Shown here: piece by piece, positions 54,418 to 62,430 of the stretch
Layout of the letters: each line of letters opens with the position of its first letter
How positions within the stretch are numbered: position 1 is the stretch's first letter
Assembly (NCBI RefSeq): GCF_000987835.1
Contig: NZ_CP011308.1
Coordinates: forward strand, 1,798,001 to 1,862,000
Direction: 5' to 3'
Source of the DNA: Sulfurovum lithotrophicum
GTDB lineage: Bacteria > Campylobacterota > Campylobacteria > Campylobacterales > Sulfurovaceae
Length of the DNA stretch: 64,000 bases
The notes under the pieces: generated by a model
The model's database searches: none
What the model was told of the DNA's origin: nothing
Seen by the model: only the letters and a program-made list of their open reading frames with translations
Program-made: the position numbers and the translations under genes

Positions 54418-55030
54418 TTCTTTCTACAACAGCTTTGATCTTTTCATAGAGAGAGAGTATCTCCTCTTTTTTTCCGTAAAAACTGTTCTTGTTGGCAATG
54501 AGGTGTGCTGAGGAGTCCATAATGTCTTCCGCGACCTTCAAGCCGTTCTCTCTCATCGTATTGCCTGTCTCGACAATATCCACGATGGCATCTGCCAGAC
54601 CCACCAGGGGAGCCAGCTCGATGGAGCCGTAGAGTTTGACCACTTCCACACCAACAGCCTTCTGCGCGAAATAGTTTTTGGCTATGTTAACCATTTTTGT
54701 AGCTACTTTGATATTCGGGCGATTCCAGTCAAGCTCGTCTTCATTCCTGATACCGATAGCCACTTTGCATTTGCCCAGCTGCATATCGAGAAGCTGGATG
54801 ATATCGAGCTCTTTTTCGGTAATGACATCAAGACCGACCACACCTATATCTGCCGCACCGTGTTCCACATAGGTCGGTACATCCTGATTACGTACATTGA
54901 GGAATTTGAAACCCTCTTTTTCCATAATGAGCTCGCGCCCTTCGAACTTGAATTCTCCGCCAAAGATCTCTGCAAAGATCTCCAAAGTCTGCTCTGCAAT
55001 TCTTCCTTTTGGAAGTGCAACTGTTAACAT
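54410..55030 (-). CDS. hisG: ATP phosphoribosyltransferase, short (HisZ-dependent) form
   Basis: 206 residues. LTVALPKGRIAEQTLEIF, RNQDVPTYVEHGAADIGVVGLDVI, VATKMVNIAKNYF, VVKLYGSIELAPLVGLADAIVDIVETGNTMRENGL and SSAHLIANKNSF are HisG motifs. The C-terminal regulatory domain is absent, so it belongs to the short form which normally needs HisZ. It is the first step of histidine synthesis. Twenty-three nt downstream of coaX. Confidence 0.95.
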   Translation of the reverse strand: MLTVALPKGRIAEQTLEIFAEIFGGEFKFEGRELIMEKEGFKFLNVRNQDVPTYVEHGAADIGVVGLDVITEKELDIIQLLDMQLGKCKVAIGIRNEDELDWNRPNIKVATKMVNIAKNYFAQKAVGVEVVKLYGSIELAPLVGLADAIVDIVETGNTMRENGLKVAEDIMDSSAHLIANKNSFYGKKEEILSLYEKIKAVVERNA

Positions 55031-55053
55031 GGTTCACCCTCATTTTAAATTTC

Positions 55054-55674
55054 TCATTTTCCACTTGCCTGCAATGCATGCCGCATGCCTTTAAAAACAA
55101 GTGCCTCATCATAGAGTGCATCTCTGAAGAATCCGGCAAGCATTTGTCCGTCTCCACCCGTGAAGTAGAGTCTTTTTTTGTCTTTATGCTTTTCTATGAG
55201 TGCTTTTATGGTCGCGATTATACCATAGCTTATCTGCTCTTTTGTTGTAAGGGGAAGCCTGGTAACATCAATGTGTTCATCCAGGGAAACATCCAAAGCC
55301 GGAGAGATTTGCCTATAGCTTTCCAGCATTGCTTTAATGCCCGGTAAGATATACCCTCCCTTATAGATACCCCTTTCCATCACATCCACCGTAATTGCTG
55401 AGCCGGCATCGATGAAGAGACCGTTGTCATGACTCAGACACAAAGCTTTTCTGTCAACACCCATTGTTTCATATTCATTGGGCAGAGAGATCATTGCTGA
55501 AACATTCTCCCAGTTTTGTATATCACCGATCTTCTCTTCTATATCACTGTTGACAGAAATATATTTTAACGCTGAATCTGCATATTTCCTGATTGCATCC
55601 TCATAAGAAAGATGCAGCACATGGGTACCGTCATAGATATGAAAATGGGTATTGCCGATATCGGCTAACAACAT
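55054..55674 (-). CDS. coaX: Type III pantothenate kinase
   Basis: 206 residues from ATG 55674, with GAGGAGG upstream; the longer open frame runs through hairpin repeats and is rejected. The ASKHA motifs are MLLADIGNTHFHIYDG, then FIDAGSAITVDVMERGIYKGGYILPGI and LYFTGGDGQMLAGFF. It is at the short end of CoaX sizes, as in other Campylobacterota. It phosphorylates pantothenate for coenzyme A. Upstream of hisG in the minus-strand run. Confidence 0.9.
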   Translation of the reverse strand: MLLADIGNTHFHIYDGTHVLHLSYEDAIRKYADSALKYISVNSDIEEKIGDIQNWENVSAMISLPNEYETMGVDRKALCLSHDNGLFIDAGSAITVDVMERGIYKGGYILPGIKAMLESYRQISPALDVSLDEHIDVTRLPLTTKEQISYGIIATIKALIEKHKDKKRLYFTGGDGQMLAGFFRDALYDEALVFKGMRHALQASGK

Positions 55675-55686
55675 TCTTCCTCCTCG

Positions 55687-55712
55687 TGCAGGGTGCTCTC
55701 TCCTGACAGCAC
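55687..55712 (-). repeat. CCCTAC-like hairpin repeat, copy 6 (reverse)
   Basis: GCAGGGTGCTCTC...TGACAGCACC, very like the copy at 14469-14495, just upstream of the coaX ribosome site. Confidence 0.6.
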
Positions 55713-55740
55713 CACTTTTTGTTGAATGTGTAATGTGATT

Positions 55741-55766
55741 GGTGCCGTAAGGGCACAGCAACCTAC
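55741..55766 (+). repeat. CCCTAC-like hairpin repeat, copy 7 (diverged)
   Basis: GGTGCCGTAAGGGCAC then AGCAACCTAC. The following reverse-strand gene takes its TAG stop from GCGTAGG in this element. It faces copy 6, 28 bp away. Confidence 0.6.
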
Positions 55767-56095
55767 GCGGTCTGCTGCCATACATTCCATCCATGTTCTT
55801 CCAGCAAAACTTTGGCTTTGGAACAGAGCGGTGCTTTGATGATGATGTACTTTTTGCTAATCTTCGTATCGATATACTTCTCGAGCTTCTCATGAAGCTG
55901 CATCAATTCCATTGCCTCTTTTCTAAGGATACGGCTTTTTTTCTCTATCTGCATCACCAGGGCGTAATAGTCCTTCAGGTCCACACCGACATAGAGTGCT
56001 ATTTTCTTTCGACTGCCAAGCTCTTTTGGCGGGATCTCTTTCAAAGATTTAAAAACAATATTTTTATGCTGTAAAAACTCTACGATATCTTTCAT
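55763..56095 (-). CDS. Conserved-type hypothetical protein, coiled and basic
   Basis: 110 residues: MKDIVEFLQHKNIVFKSLKEIP start, KIALYVGVDLKDYYALVMQIEKKSRILRKEA, then MQLHEKLEKYIDTKISKKYIIIKAPLCSKAKVLLEEHGW. It is helical and basic, with no signal peptide. No family was recognised, though the gene sits stably between xerH and coaX, and the composition is that of a normal core gene. The stop is in a hairpin repeat. Confidence 0.65.
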   Translation of the reverse strand: MKDIVEFLQHKNIVFKSLKEIPPKELGSRKKIALYVGVDLKDYYALVMQIEKKSRILRKEAMELMQLHEKLEKYIDTKISKKYIIIKAPLCSKAKVLLEEHGWNVWQQTA

Positions 56096-56114
56096 TTTAT
56101 TATCATAACCTAAT

Positions 56115-56930
56115 TCAACTCAACGGATGGTAATGCATCATCGTATCCTGCAGGTTCTGTTTCTGTATATGCGTATAGATCTGTGTCGTCTCAAGCGAAC
56201 TGTGCCCGAGCAATTCCTGTACCACACGCAGGTCTGCCCCTCCGATAATGAGAGATGAGGCAAAGGAGTGACGCAGCACATGAGGTGAGACCCCCAGATA
56301 TTTCTTGACGATCTTGTAGGCGGAAATACGGCTTAGCTGTTCACCTCTGTAGTTGAGCCAGAGATAGGCACTGCTCATATTCTGTGCCTGTAGATAGGCT
56401 TCAAGTGCTTCTATAGCCACGGGAGCAAGCGGTACCACACGCTCCTTCTCCCCTTTGGCAAAACGGATCTTCAGCCATCCTTCCAGAATGTCGCTACGCT
56501 GCGCATTCAGTGCTTCGGAGATACGACATCCGCCAGCATAGAGAAAAAGGATCAGCGCATAATCACGCAGTCCTATAATATTGCTTCTGTCGATCATCGA
56601 CACACCTTCCATGATCTCTTCGGGAGAGAGGTATTTCGGAAGGTTCTTGGGTACCTTTGCCATAGGGATCCTGATCTTCTCATGGGTAAAGTTCTGCAGG
56701 TGGCAAAAATGAAAAAAGGTATTGATGGATGAGAGTTTTCTGTTGAGCGTGCGTTTGTTCTCGAAAGTGGAGAGGAATTTCAGTACCTCCGTCGTATCGA
56801 GCCTGGTAAGCGGTTTCTGAGTGAACGATTCAAGCTGTCTCAGGTCACTGAGATAAGAGGAGACGGTCAGGCTGTCAAGTGCCTTGGTGACACTGATATA
56901 CTCTTCAAATGCAACAAGCAGATCACTCAT
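56115..56930 (-). CDS. xerH: XerH-type tyrosine recombinase
   Basis: 271 residues. An N-terminal SAM-like core-binding domain (1-~90) precedes the catalytic domain. Arg in GGCRISEAL (~150), Lys in FAKGEKERVVPL, HVLRHSFASSL (His and Arg), LGHSSLETTQIYTH (His and nucleophile Tyr) are all present, so it should be active. XerH alone resolves chromosome dimers at dif in Campylobacterota, unlike the XerCD pair. No dif site was recognised in this window. Twenty nt upstream of the hypothetical gene and next to the BamB-like gene. Confidence 0.88.
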   Translation of the reverse strand: MSDLLVAFEEYISVTKALDSLTVSSYLSDLRQLESFTQKPLTRLDTTEVLKFLSTFENKRTLNRKLSSINTFFHFCHLQNFTHEKIRIPMAKVPKNLPKYLSPEEIMEGVSMIDRSNIIGLRDYALILFLYAGGCRISEALNAQRSDILEGWLKIRFAKGEKERVVPLAPVAIEALEAYLQAQNMSSAYLWLNYRGEQLSRISAYKIVKKYLGVSPHVLRHSFASSLIIGGADLRVVQELLGHSSLETTQIYTHIQKQNLQDTMMHYHPLS

Positions 56931-56950
56931 GACCGCTCTGCATAAAAAGA

Positions 56951-57961
56951 TTAATAGTTCAGTTTGGAAAGATCGATGATCTTCCCGTCTTTGTAGAGTC
57001 TGGTACCGCTGATAAATACAGGACTTTCCACTTTACCGATATCATAGATCCTCTGTTTTTTCAGATCAGGAGAAAGAACGATAAGCGAACCTGTCTGGTC
57101 AAGCGCAACTACCCTTCCGCCTGCAACGGTCGATGCAGCAAAGTGTGCATATTTGAACTTCTTTCTTGCCTGTTCTTCGAGTCTGCTGTTGAGCTTGATA
57201 ACCTCACCCTCTTTGGTAAATACATAGATCGTACTTCCTGACAAAGCCACATCGGAGATATTCGCACGGTAATCCATCTCACCGTCTACACCGACTGTGA
57301 TCAGCTTCTTGGGTGTCGCTGCCACCAGGGTATCACCAAACCGTGACAGGAAGATCACATTATTGAATATCTGGTCACTGCTGATATAGATGATCTTTGC
57401 ATCGACGGGATCGTTGGAATCCAATATGACCAGTTTTCCGTCAAGCATCGGCATGACGACAAGTGAATCGATGAACATCGGGCTTGCCGCTCTTGTATCG
57501 ATAGCATAGGTATCTTCCGAGCGGTTCTCTATGATCTTTTTATCACCATTGATACGATAGAGACCAAAAGCATTGTTGTTGAGAATGTAGGCAATGGTCC
57601 CGTTATGAACGGAGGCCGAAACGATCGGTACTTCAAAATCAACAATACGGAGCACTTTACCGCTTTTTTTGTTGATGATCTTCAGCTTTCCTTCCTCATT
57701 CCCTGCAAGTACATAGCCAGCACTTTCGCTCAGAAACCGGTACCCTTCCCCAAGACTGATCCTGCCAATACCTTTTTTACCGATATACTGTCCATTTTCC
57801 AGTGTCGCCCCGTCACGGGTCAGGTCAACGATCTTGCTTCCGTATGCAGTGACGGCACTGCCTGCCGAATAAGTCTGTTCCGGTTCAAAATACTGTTTGG
57901 AGCTACATCCCGAAAAAAGCAGTGCCGCTGCAGCCAGTATCGGAAGTGAAAATCCTTTCAT
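56951..57961 (-). CDS. Lipoprotein with beta-propeller (BamB-like)
   Basis: 336 residues. The signal peptide ends LLFSGC (lipidated Cys19). The remainder is built from repeated beta strands of propeller type (GYVLAGNEEGKLKIINKKSGKVLRIVDFE, DGKLVILDSN, GEVIKLNSRLEE, GRVVALDQTGSLIVLSPDLKK), like the PQQ/WD blades of BamB. The start overlaps the upstream stop by one base (TAATG). The upstream gene resembles YfgM, and yfgM-bamB are also adjacent in E. coli, which supports an outer-membrane assembly role. Sequence similarity to BamB itself is weak. Confidence 0.65.
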   Translation of the reverse strand: MKGFSLPILAAAALLFSGCSSKQYFEPEQTYSAGSAVTAYGSKIVDLTRDGATLENGQYIGKKGIGRISLGEGYRFLSESAGYVLAGNEEGKLKIINKKSGKVLRIVDFEVPIVSASVHNGTIAYILNNNAFGLYRINGDKKIIENRSEDTYAIDTRAASPMFIDSLVVMPMLDGKLVILDSNDPVDAKIIYISSDQIFNNVIFLSRFGDTLVAATPKKLITVGVDGEMDYRANISDVALSGSTIYVFTKEGEVIKLNSRLEEQARKKFKYAHFAASTVAGGRVVALDQTGSLIVLSPDLKKQRIYDIGKVESPVFISGTRLYKDGKIIDLSKLNY

Positions 57962-58539
57962 TATTTTGCCTTTAGTGTTGCATGCTTCAGAAGTGTTGCG
58001 ATCGGTGCAACAGCAGAACGTTCGTCTATCAGTTCCAGTTTCTCTTTGGCATGGGAGATATTTCCGGCTTTCAGCGCGAGATAGGCAGCATTCAGCTCAG
58101 CCATCTCTTTGTAGAGCTTGCTTTCTGTCTCTTTTTTCTCCAGCGTAGCTGTTACATACCTGCTGGAATCAGCAAGCACTTCATTCTTGCTTGATGTCAA
58201 TGCCTTCAGTGCAGCGACATTCTGTTTCTTGGCAGCCTGAGAAAAAGTAAAGAGTTCAAAAAGCTCAGGGTTTTTCTCTTTAAGTGTCTTGAGTGCGGAA
58301 GCATCATCAGGTTTTTTCTGCAGTGTCAAAAATGCATTGTTCGCATCTGCCAGCCTGGCATCACGAATGGCTTCCATCGCAGTGGTTCCGACAAAGAACA
58401 AAAGCACCGCCGCTGCAGCACCCCAGATCAGAAGTTTATATTTTTTGTAGAGTGTCTCAAGCTTGAAGGCGCTCTCCAATATCTTTTCATCACCACTCAA
58501 TTCACTCTTGACATACTTTACATCATCTTGAATACTCAC
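57961..58539 (-). CDS. YfgM-like membrane-anchored protein
   Basis: 192 residues. A short cytoplasmic part (1-36) leads to one membrane segment (~37-55: LLIWGAAAAVLLFFVGTTA), then a helical periplasmic region with tetratricopeptide-like Ala/Leu pattern (AFLTLQKKPDDASALKTLKEKN, AAYLALKAGNISHAKEKLELI). That is the layout of YfgM/Tol-Pal-related proteins which link SecYEG to periplasmic chaperones. Coupled to the BamB-like lipoprotein gene. Confidence 0.65.
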   Translation of the reverse strand: MSIQDDVKYVKSELSGDEKILESAFKLETLYKKYKLLIWGAAAAVLLFFVGTTAMEAIRDARLADANNAFLTLQKKPDDASALKTLKEKNPELFELFTFSQAAKKQNVAALKALTSSKNEVLADSSRYVTATLEKKETESKLYKEMAELNAAYLALKAGNISHAKEKLELIDERSAVAPIATLLKHATLKAK

Positions 58540-58611
58540 TGCCTTCTCCTCAGGGATAGTTATATGGTGTATATTATACCTTTTGGAGTTAAAAATAGGG
58601 TTAGAGGTGCC

Positions 58612-60828
58612 CTAAAGCTCTACAACGGTGATCCCCAGATTGCCCGGCATTCGGTAGAATTTCTGGATCTTCGGGTGTCGCTTGAGATAGTCCGTGACCA
58701 GTTTGGAGAGGACACCTCCGCCCGTACCGTGGATGATCTGTACTTCGGACAAACCGTTCACCAGTGCATCGGAAAGAAATTTGTCCACAGTATCGATGGC
58801 TTCGTCGCCGTACATCCCTATCAGTTTCACAGAGACCGAAGCACCACTTTTCTCCACGTTCACCTTTGCCTCCTTGGGTTTCTGCGGCATTTTGATCTGA
58901 GATGTATCTCCTCTTCTTTTAAGCTGGGAAAGCGGTACACGCATCTTCAGTCCGTCCACGATGATCGTGGCATCTTTCCCCCGTATGGAGAGCAGTTCTC
59001 CTTTGTGGGAACGGTACTTGACCTTGTCTCCCTCTTTGAGCGGTTCCTCCTGTACTTTCCTGATCTCTTTCTGTTTGAAATCCTTGCGCTGATGGGCAAT
59101 ATTCAGCAGTCTGCGCCCCTCAGTAGACTCCTTGGCTTTGAGCGCTTCGCGTGCTTTTTTGGTGGCAGCATTGTAACGGTTCTCCAGCGTGGCGATCGCT
59201 TTTCTGTGCGCCTCTTTGAGTTTGGCCTCTTCTTCTTCGAGTCGCTGCTTCTGTTTTTCGACCGCTTTAAGCTCTTCATCGACTTTGGCTATCTTCTGAC
59301 GCATCTCACGTTCGAGCGACGTGGAACGTTCAATGAGCTCATTGAGATTCTCCTTGTCTTCACCATAAACCTGCTTGGCACGGTTGACAATCCCTACCGG
59401 TACTCCATAACGCTGCGCCGTCTCAAAGGCATAACTCTTTCCGATGCTTCCCTGCAGAAAAGTATAGGTCGGCACCCTGCGCTCTTCGTCATAGAGTGCC
59501 GCGATGAGTTCGACCTCATCATCACTTGCCATCAGGGAAGCCAGACGCTTGTGGTGTGTGGTGACGATGAAAGTGATACCTTTTTTCCTAAGTTCATCGA
59601 GCATCACTCTGAAAAGCGAAGCCGCTTCATCCGAATCGGTTCCCAGCTCTATCTCATCCACCCCTACGATAGCATCCTCTTTGCCAAACAGCTTGGCAAA
59701 TTCCTGCATACGTCCTGCAAAGGTGGAAATGTCGTTCTTGACCGACTGCGGATCGTCGATGACCGCTTCGATGCTTTTATAGTGCCCCACTTCCGTTTTG
59801 GAGGCATCACACTTGAAAGGCAGCAGATATTTGCTCATATAAACCGCTGAGAGCATCGACTTGAGCAGCATTGTTTTACCCCCGGCATTCACTCCGGTGA
59901 TCAGCATGATCTGCCTGTCGAGGTTGATAGTAACCGGTACGGGATCTTCTATGGCAGGATGGGCAAAATCCTGCAGTTTGATACGCTTCTGTTTGCCGGG
60001 CAGTATGAACTCGTACTCTTTGGCCCTGGCGAACATTACGCGTGCCTGGTAGTGGTCAAACCTGTCATACTCTTTGTTGATGTAGGCCAGAAAACGCTCC
60101 CATTTAAAGAAAGTGGCTGAGATCGATTTACAGTAGCGGTAGATGAGCTCTTCCTTGTTGCTTAGCAATGCAGATTCTTTTTCTTTAAGATGAGAAATAC
60201 TCTGGGGGAGTATATAGAAGAATCCCCCTGAACTCCGCGCCACCACCGTTGCTTTGATGGCATTGTTGAAACCGCCGCGTACCAACAGTGTCTCTTCTCC
60301 ACCGTTAAAGTGTACCTGCGTATCGACCAAATAATCCCTGAGTTTGCTCGAATGCGCCAGCTTGTAAAGCGTCTCCTTGATATCTGTCTTGTTTTGCCTG
60401 ATGGCACGTTCCAGTTTGTAGAGTTCAGGGTCACGCTCGGGGTTGATGTCTCCCTCTTCGGTAAAATACCCCAGGATCTCTATGATCTCCTCGTGGACCT
60501 CTATCCCCTGTATCCAGGAGGCGACAGGCTCTGGAAAAGAGACGGTTTTGAGCGTATTGAAGTAAGAGATCATTGTAACGAATGCATGGATCTCTTCGAG
60601 CGAAAGTACTGCCTGTTTTTTGAGAAGGTTCAATTCCCGATCAAGGTTGGGCACAGGCGCGGGTGCAGGGAACTGTACATTGGAGAGTGCTTTGATGTAT
60701 CGAAAGTGCTGATTGATATCACCCATCATCGCCACGCTTTTATCACGGGCGAAAAACTGTTTGAACTGCTGGATGTACCCGTCAAGATCGAGTTTCTGTA
60801 TGATGGTCTTTTCGTTTGTCTGCTGCAT
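58612..60828 (-). CDS. mutS2: MutS2 family ATPase/nuclease
   Basis: 738 residues. MutS core and clamp regions come first, then Walker A ITGVNAGGKTMLLKSML (~325), Walker B AIVGVDEIELGTDSDEAA and THHKRLASLMA. A long coiled coil (~480-570), a KOW-like segment (EGDKVKYRSHKGELL) and a C-terminal Smr endonuclease domain (~660-738: EAIDTVDKFLSDAL, EVQIIHGTGGGVLSKLV) follow. No mismatch-recognition domain. MutS2 suppresses recombination or rescues collided ribosomes in other bacteria. It starts the long minus-strand run. Confidence 0.93.
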   Translation of the reverse strand: MQQTNEKTIIQKLDLDGYIQQFKQFFARDKSVAMMGDINQHFRYIKALSNVQFPAPAPVPNLDRELNLLKKQAVLSLEEIHAFVTMISYFNTLKTVSFPEPVASWIQGIEVHEEIIEILGYFTEEGDINPERDPELYKLERAIRQNKTDIKETLYKLAHSSKLRDYLVDTQVHFNGGEETLLVRGGFNNAIKATVVARSSGGFFYILPQSISHLKEKESALLSNKEELIYRYCKSISATFFKWERFLAYINKEYDRFDHYQARVMFARAKEYEFILPGKQKRIKLQDFAHPAIEDPVPVTINLDRQIMLITGVNAGGKTMLLKSMLSAVYMSKYLLPFKCDASKTEVGHYKSIEAVIDDPQSVKNDISTFAGRMQEFAKLFGKEDAIVGVDEIELGTDSDEAASLFRVMLDELRKKGITFIVTTHHKRLASLMASDDEVELIAALYDEERRVPTYTFLQGSIGKSYAFETAQRYGVPVGIVNRAKQVYGEDKENLNELIERSTSLEREMRQKIAKVDEELKAVEKQKQRLEEEEAKLKEAHRKAIATLENRYNAATKKAREALKAKESTEGRRLLNIAHQRKDFKQKEIRKVQEEPLKEGDKVKYRSHKGELLSIRGKDATIIVDGLKMRVPLSQLKRRGDTSQIKMPQKPKEAKVNVEKSGASVSVKLIGMYGDEAIDTVDKFLSDALVNGLSEVQIIHGTGGGVLSKLVTDYLKRHPKIQKFYRMPGNLGITVVEL

Positions 60829-60905
60829 ACTTCTCCGTACATATGTTTCACTGATTTTGTTAATGGGATTATACTATAATAGGAATCTATAAACAAAGGA
60901 GAGAG

Positions 60906-61265
60906 ATGAAATATGTCATTGCAGCCATACTTCTACTTCTGTTTTTCACCCTTTTTCCAGGAAGAGAGCCTAAAATGCATCCGTTAATGCAAGATGCAGC
61001 CATACTCGCAATGGGTGACAGTCTGACCTACGGTTTTGGAGCGTCCCCCAGGCAAAGTTATTCTTCTATGCTCCAAAAATTAAGCGGCCGCCATGTTGTC
61101 AATGCCGGCAGGAACGGCAACACTTCTGTAGAAGGCCTGAAACGTCTGCCTGCGCTTCTGGACGATCCCTCCCTCAAAAGTGACCAGATACACCCCAATG
61201 CCAAAGGCTACAGAGTGATGGCAGAAAAGATATATGAAGCATTGAAGAGATACGGTTGGCTCTAA
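60906..61265 (+). CDS. SGNH/GDSL hydrolase (TesA-like) with internal in-frame deletion
   Basis: 119 residues against ~190-210 for TesA-type enzymes. A signal-like N-terminus (1-~20) precedes block I AMGDSLTYGFGASP (Ser39). NAGRNGNTSVEGLKRLPALLD corresponds to the usual block II region. DPSLKSDQIHPNAKGYRVMAE (Asp93, His96) is block V. The middle ~80 residues, including block III GGND, are missing; LPALLDD joins directly to PSLKSDQ. The frame is preserved. The catalytic triad residues remain but the oxyanion Asn and much of the fold do not, so it is probably inactive. Confidence 0.75.
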   Translation: MKYVIAAILLLLFFTLFPGREPKMHPLMQDAAILAMGDSLTYGFGASPRQSYSSMLQKLSGRHVVNAGRNGNTSVEGLKRLPALLDDPSLKSDQIHPNAKGYRVMAEKIYEALKRYGWL

Positions 61266-61302
61266 GAGCATCTATGTTACAGTTATTTGATAAAGGACGG
61301 AA

Positions 61303-61692
61303 ATGATAAAAAACAAGTTCCAAAAAAACCAGAAAGACGGCTACCACCCTATCCTCAAACTCAAGGTGATCCTCTCAGGGCTGCGTTTTGCCATGGCGGA
61401 CACAGCCGTGAACTACAAGATCATTCTCTCCGTTTTCGTGATCGTTCCGAGCCTTTTTCTGCACCAGTGGATAGATACTTCCGTCATTATCCTTGCTACA
61501 GCCATGATGATTTCAGCCGAACTCTTCAACACAGCCATTGAAGCGGTCTGTGACTATATGCAAAGTGAATTTGACCCGAAAATAAAGATCATCAAAGATG
61601 TTTCTGCGGCCGCTACGACCATAATGATCGTAGCCTGGATCATTGTCCTTGCCGTAGAAGCCTACGAGCTTTTTTTCAATATTACGCTGTAA
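61303..61692 (+). CDS. dgkA: Diacylglycerol kinase
   Basis: 129 residues with three membrane segments. GLRFAMADTAVNYKIILSVFVI and the hallmark AELFNTAIEAVCDYM followed by KIKIIKDVSAAATTIMIVAWIIVLAVE identify the small prokaryotic DgkA. It phosphorylates diacylglycerol released in membrane-derived oligosaccharide or lipid turnover. Convergent with frdB, three nt apart. Confidence 0.93.
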   Translation: MIKNKFQKNQKDGYHPILKLKVILSGLRFAMADTAVNYKIILSVFVIVPSLFLHQWIDTSVIILATAMMISAELFNTAIEAVCDYMQSEFDPKIKIIKDVSAAATTIMIVAWIIVLAVEAYELFFNITL

Positions 61693-61695
61693 GTA

Positions 61696-62430
61696 CTATT
61701 TGACTTTGACCATTTTACGCCGCATATAGGCGATCTTGGTCTGGAGAGGAAGGTTCTTCGGACAGTGGTCTTCACAGCCCATCAGACTCATACAGCCAAA
61801 CACACCATTCTCATCTCCTACCAGTTCATAGAAGTCTGCATCGGTCCGCTGGTCATGCGGATCGAGCAGAAAACGTGCCGTACGGTTCAGTCCGACCGCA
61901 CCCAGGAAATCCTCTCGCATGACCTTCGTCGAACAGCTCGCCAGACAGATACCACACTCAATGCAACGGTCGAGTTCAAAGACCTCATCAGCCACTTCGG
62001 GATCGACCGGCTTCTCAATGCGTGAAAGGTCCGTCTCTTCCTGCGTATGGATCCAGCTTTCCACTTTGACGCTCATATCGTTCATCCAGTTGCCCGTATC
62101 GACCGAGAGATCCTTGATATGTTTGAAGACCGGCAACGGCAACAGGGTGATCTTTCCATCCTCAAATTCGTTCGTACGTGTCTTACATGCCAGTCTGGGC
62201 TTCCCGTTGACCACCATGGAGCAGCTTCCGCAGATCCCCGCACGGCATACAAAGTCAAAACTGAGGTCATGGTCCATCTTCGACCATATCTGTATCAGTG
62301 CGATATAGAGTGTCATACCCGGTGTTTCAGTCAATGTATAGGTCTGGTACTCCGGTTTGGAATCCTTGTCCTGAGGATTGTAACGGAAAACGGTGATCTC
62401 TATCTCTCTGTAATTTTCATTCTCAGGCAT
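61696..62430 (-). CDS. frdB: Fumarate reductase iron-sulfur subunit
   Basis: 244 residues. The N-terminal 2Fe-2S site is [21 protein letters not shown]; the C-terminal 4Fe-4S and 3Fe-4S ligands are in [14 protein letters not shown] and [39 protein letters not shown] and DPHDQRTD closely match Wolinella FrdB. It carries electrons from menaquinol via FrdC to FrdA in fumarate respiration, or the reverse. It overlaps frdA by 8 nt; FrdC would be upstream of frdA, beyond the window. Confidence 0.92.
   Translation of the reverse strand: MPENENYREIEITVFRYNPQDKDSKPEYQTYTLTETPGMTLYIALIQIWSKMDHDLSFDFVCRAGICGSCSMVVNGKPRLACKTRTNEFEDGKITLLPLPVFKHIKDLSVDTGNWMNDMSVKVESWIHTQEETDLSRIEKPVDPEVADEVFELDRCIECGICLASCSTKVMREDFLGAVGLNRTARFLLDPHDQRTDADFYELVGDENGVFGCMSLMGCEDHCPKNLPLQTKIAYMRRKMVKVK

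Noticed and set aside
55054-55893. Longer coaX frame
   Set aside because: The extra N-terminus crosses two hairpin repeats and part of the next gene in another frame; MLLADIGNT with GAGGAGG upstream is the family start.
58528-59850. 440-codon open frame on the plus strand
   Set aside because: A shadow of mutS2; the minus-strand product shows the Smr and Walker motifs.
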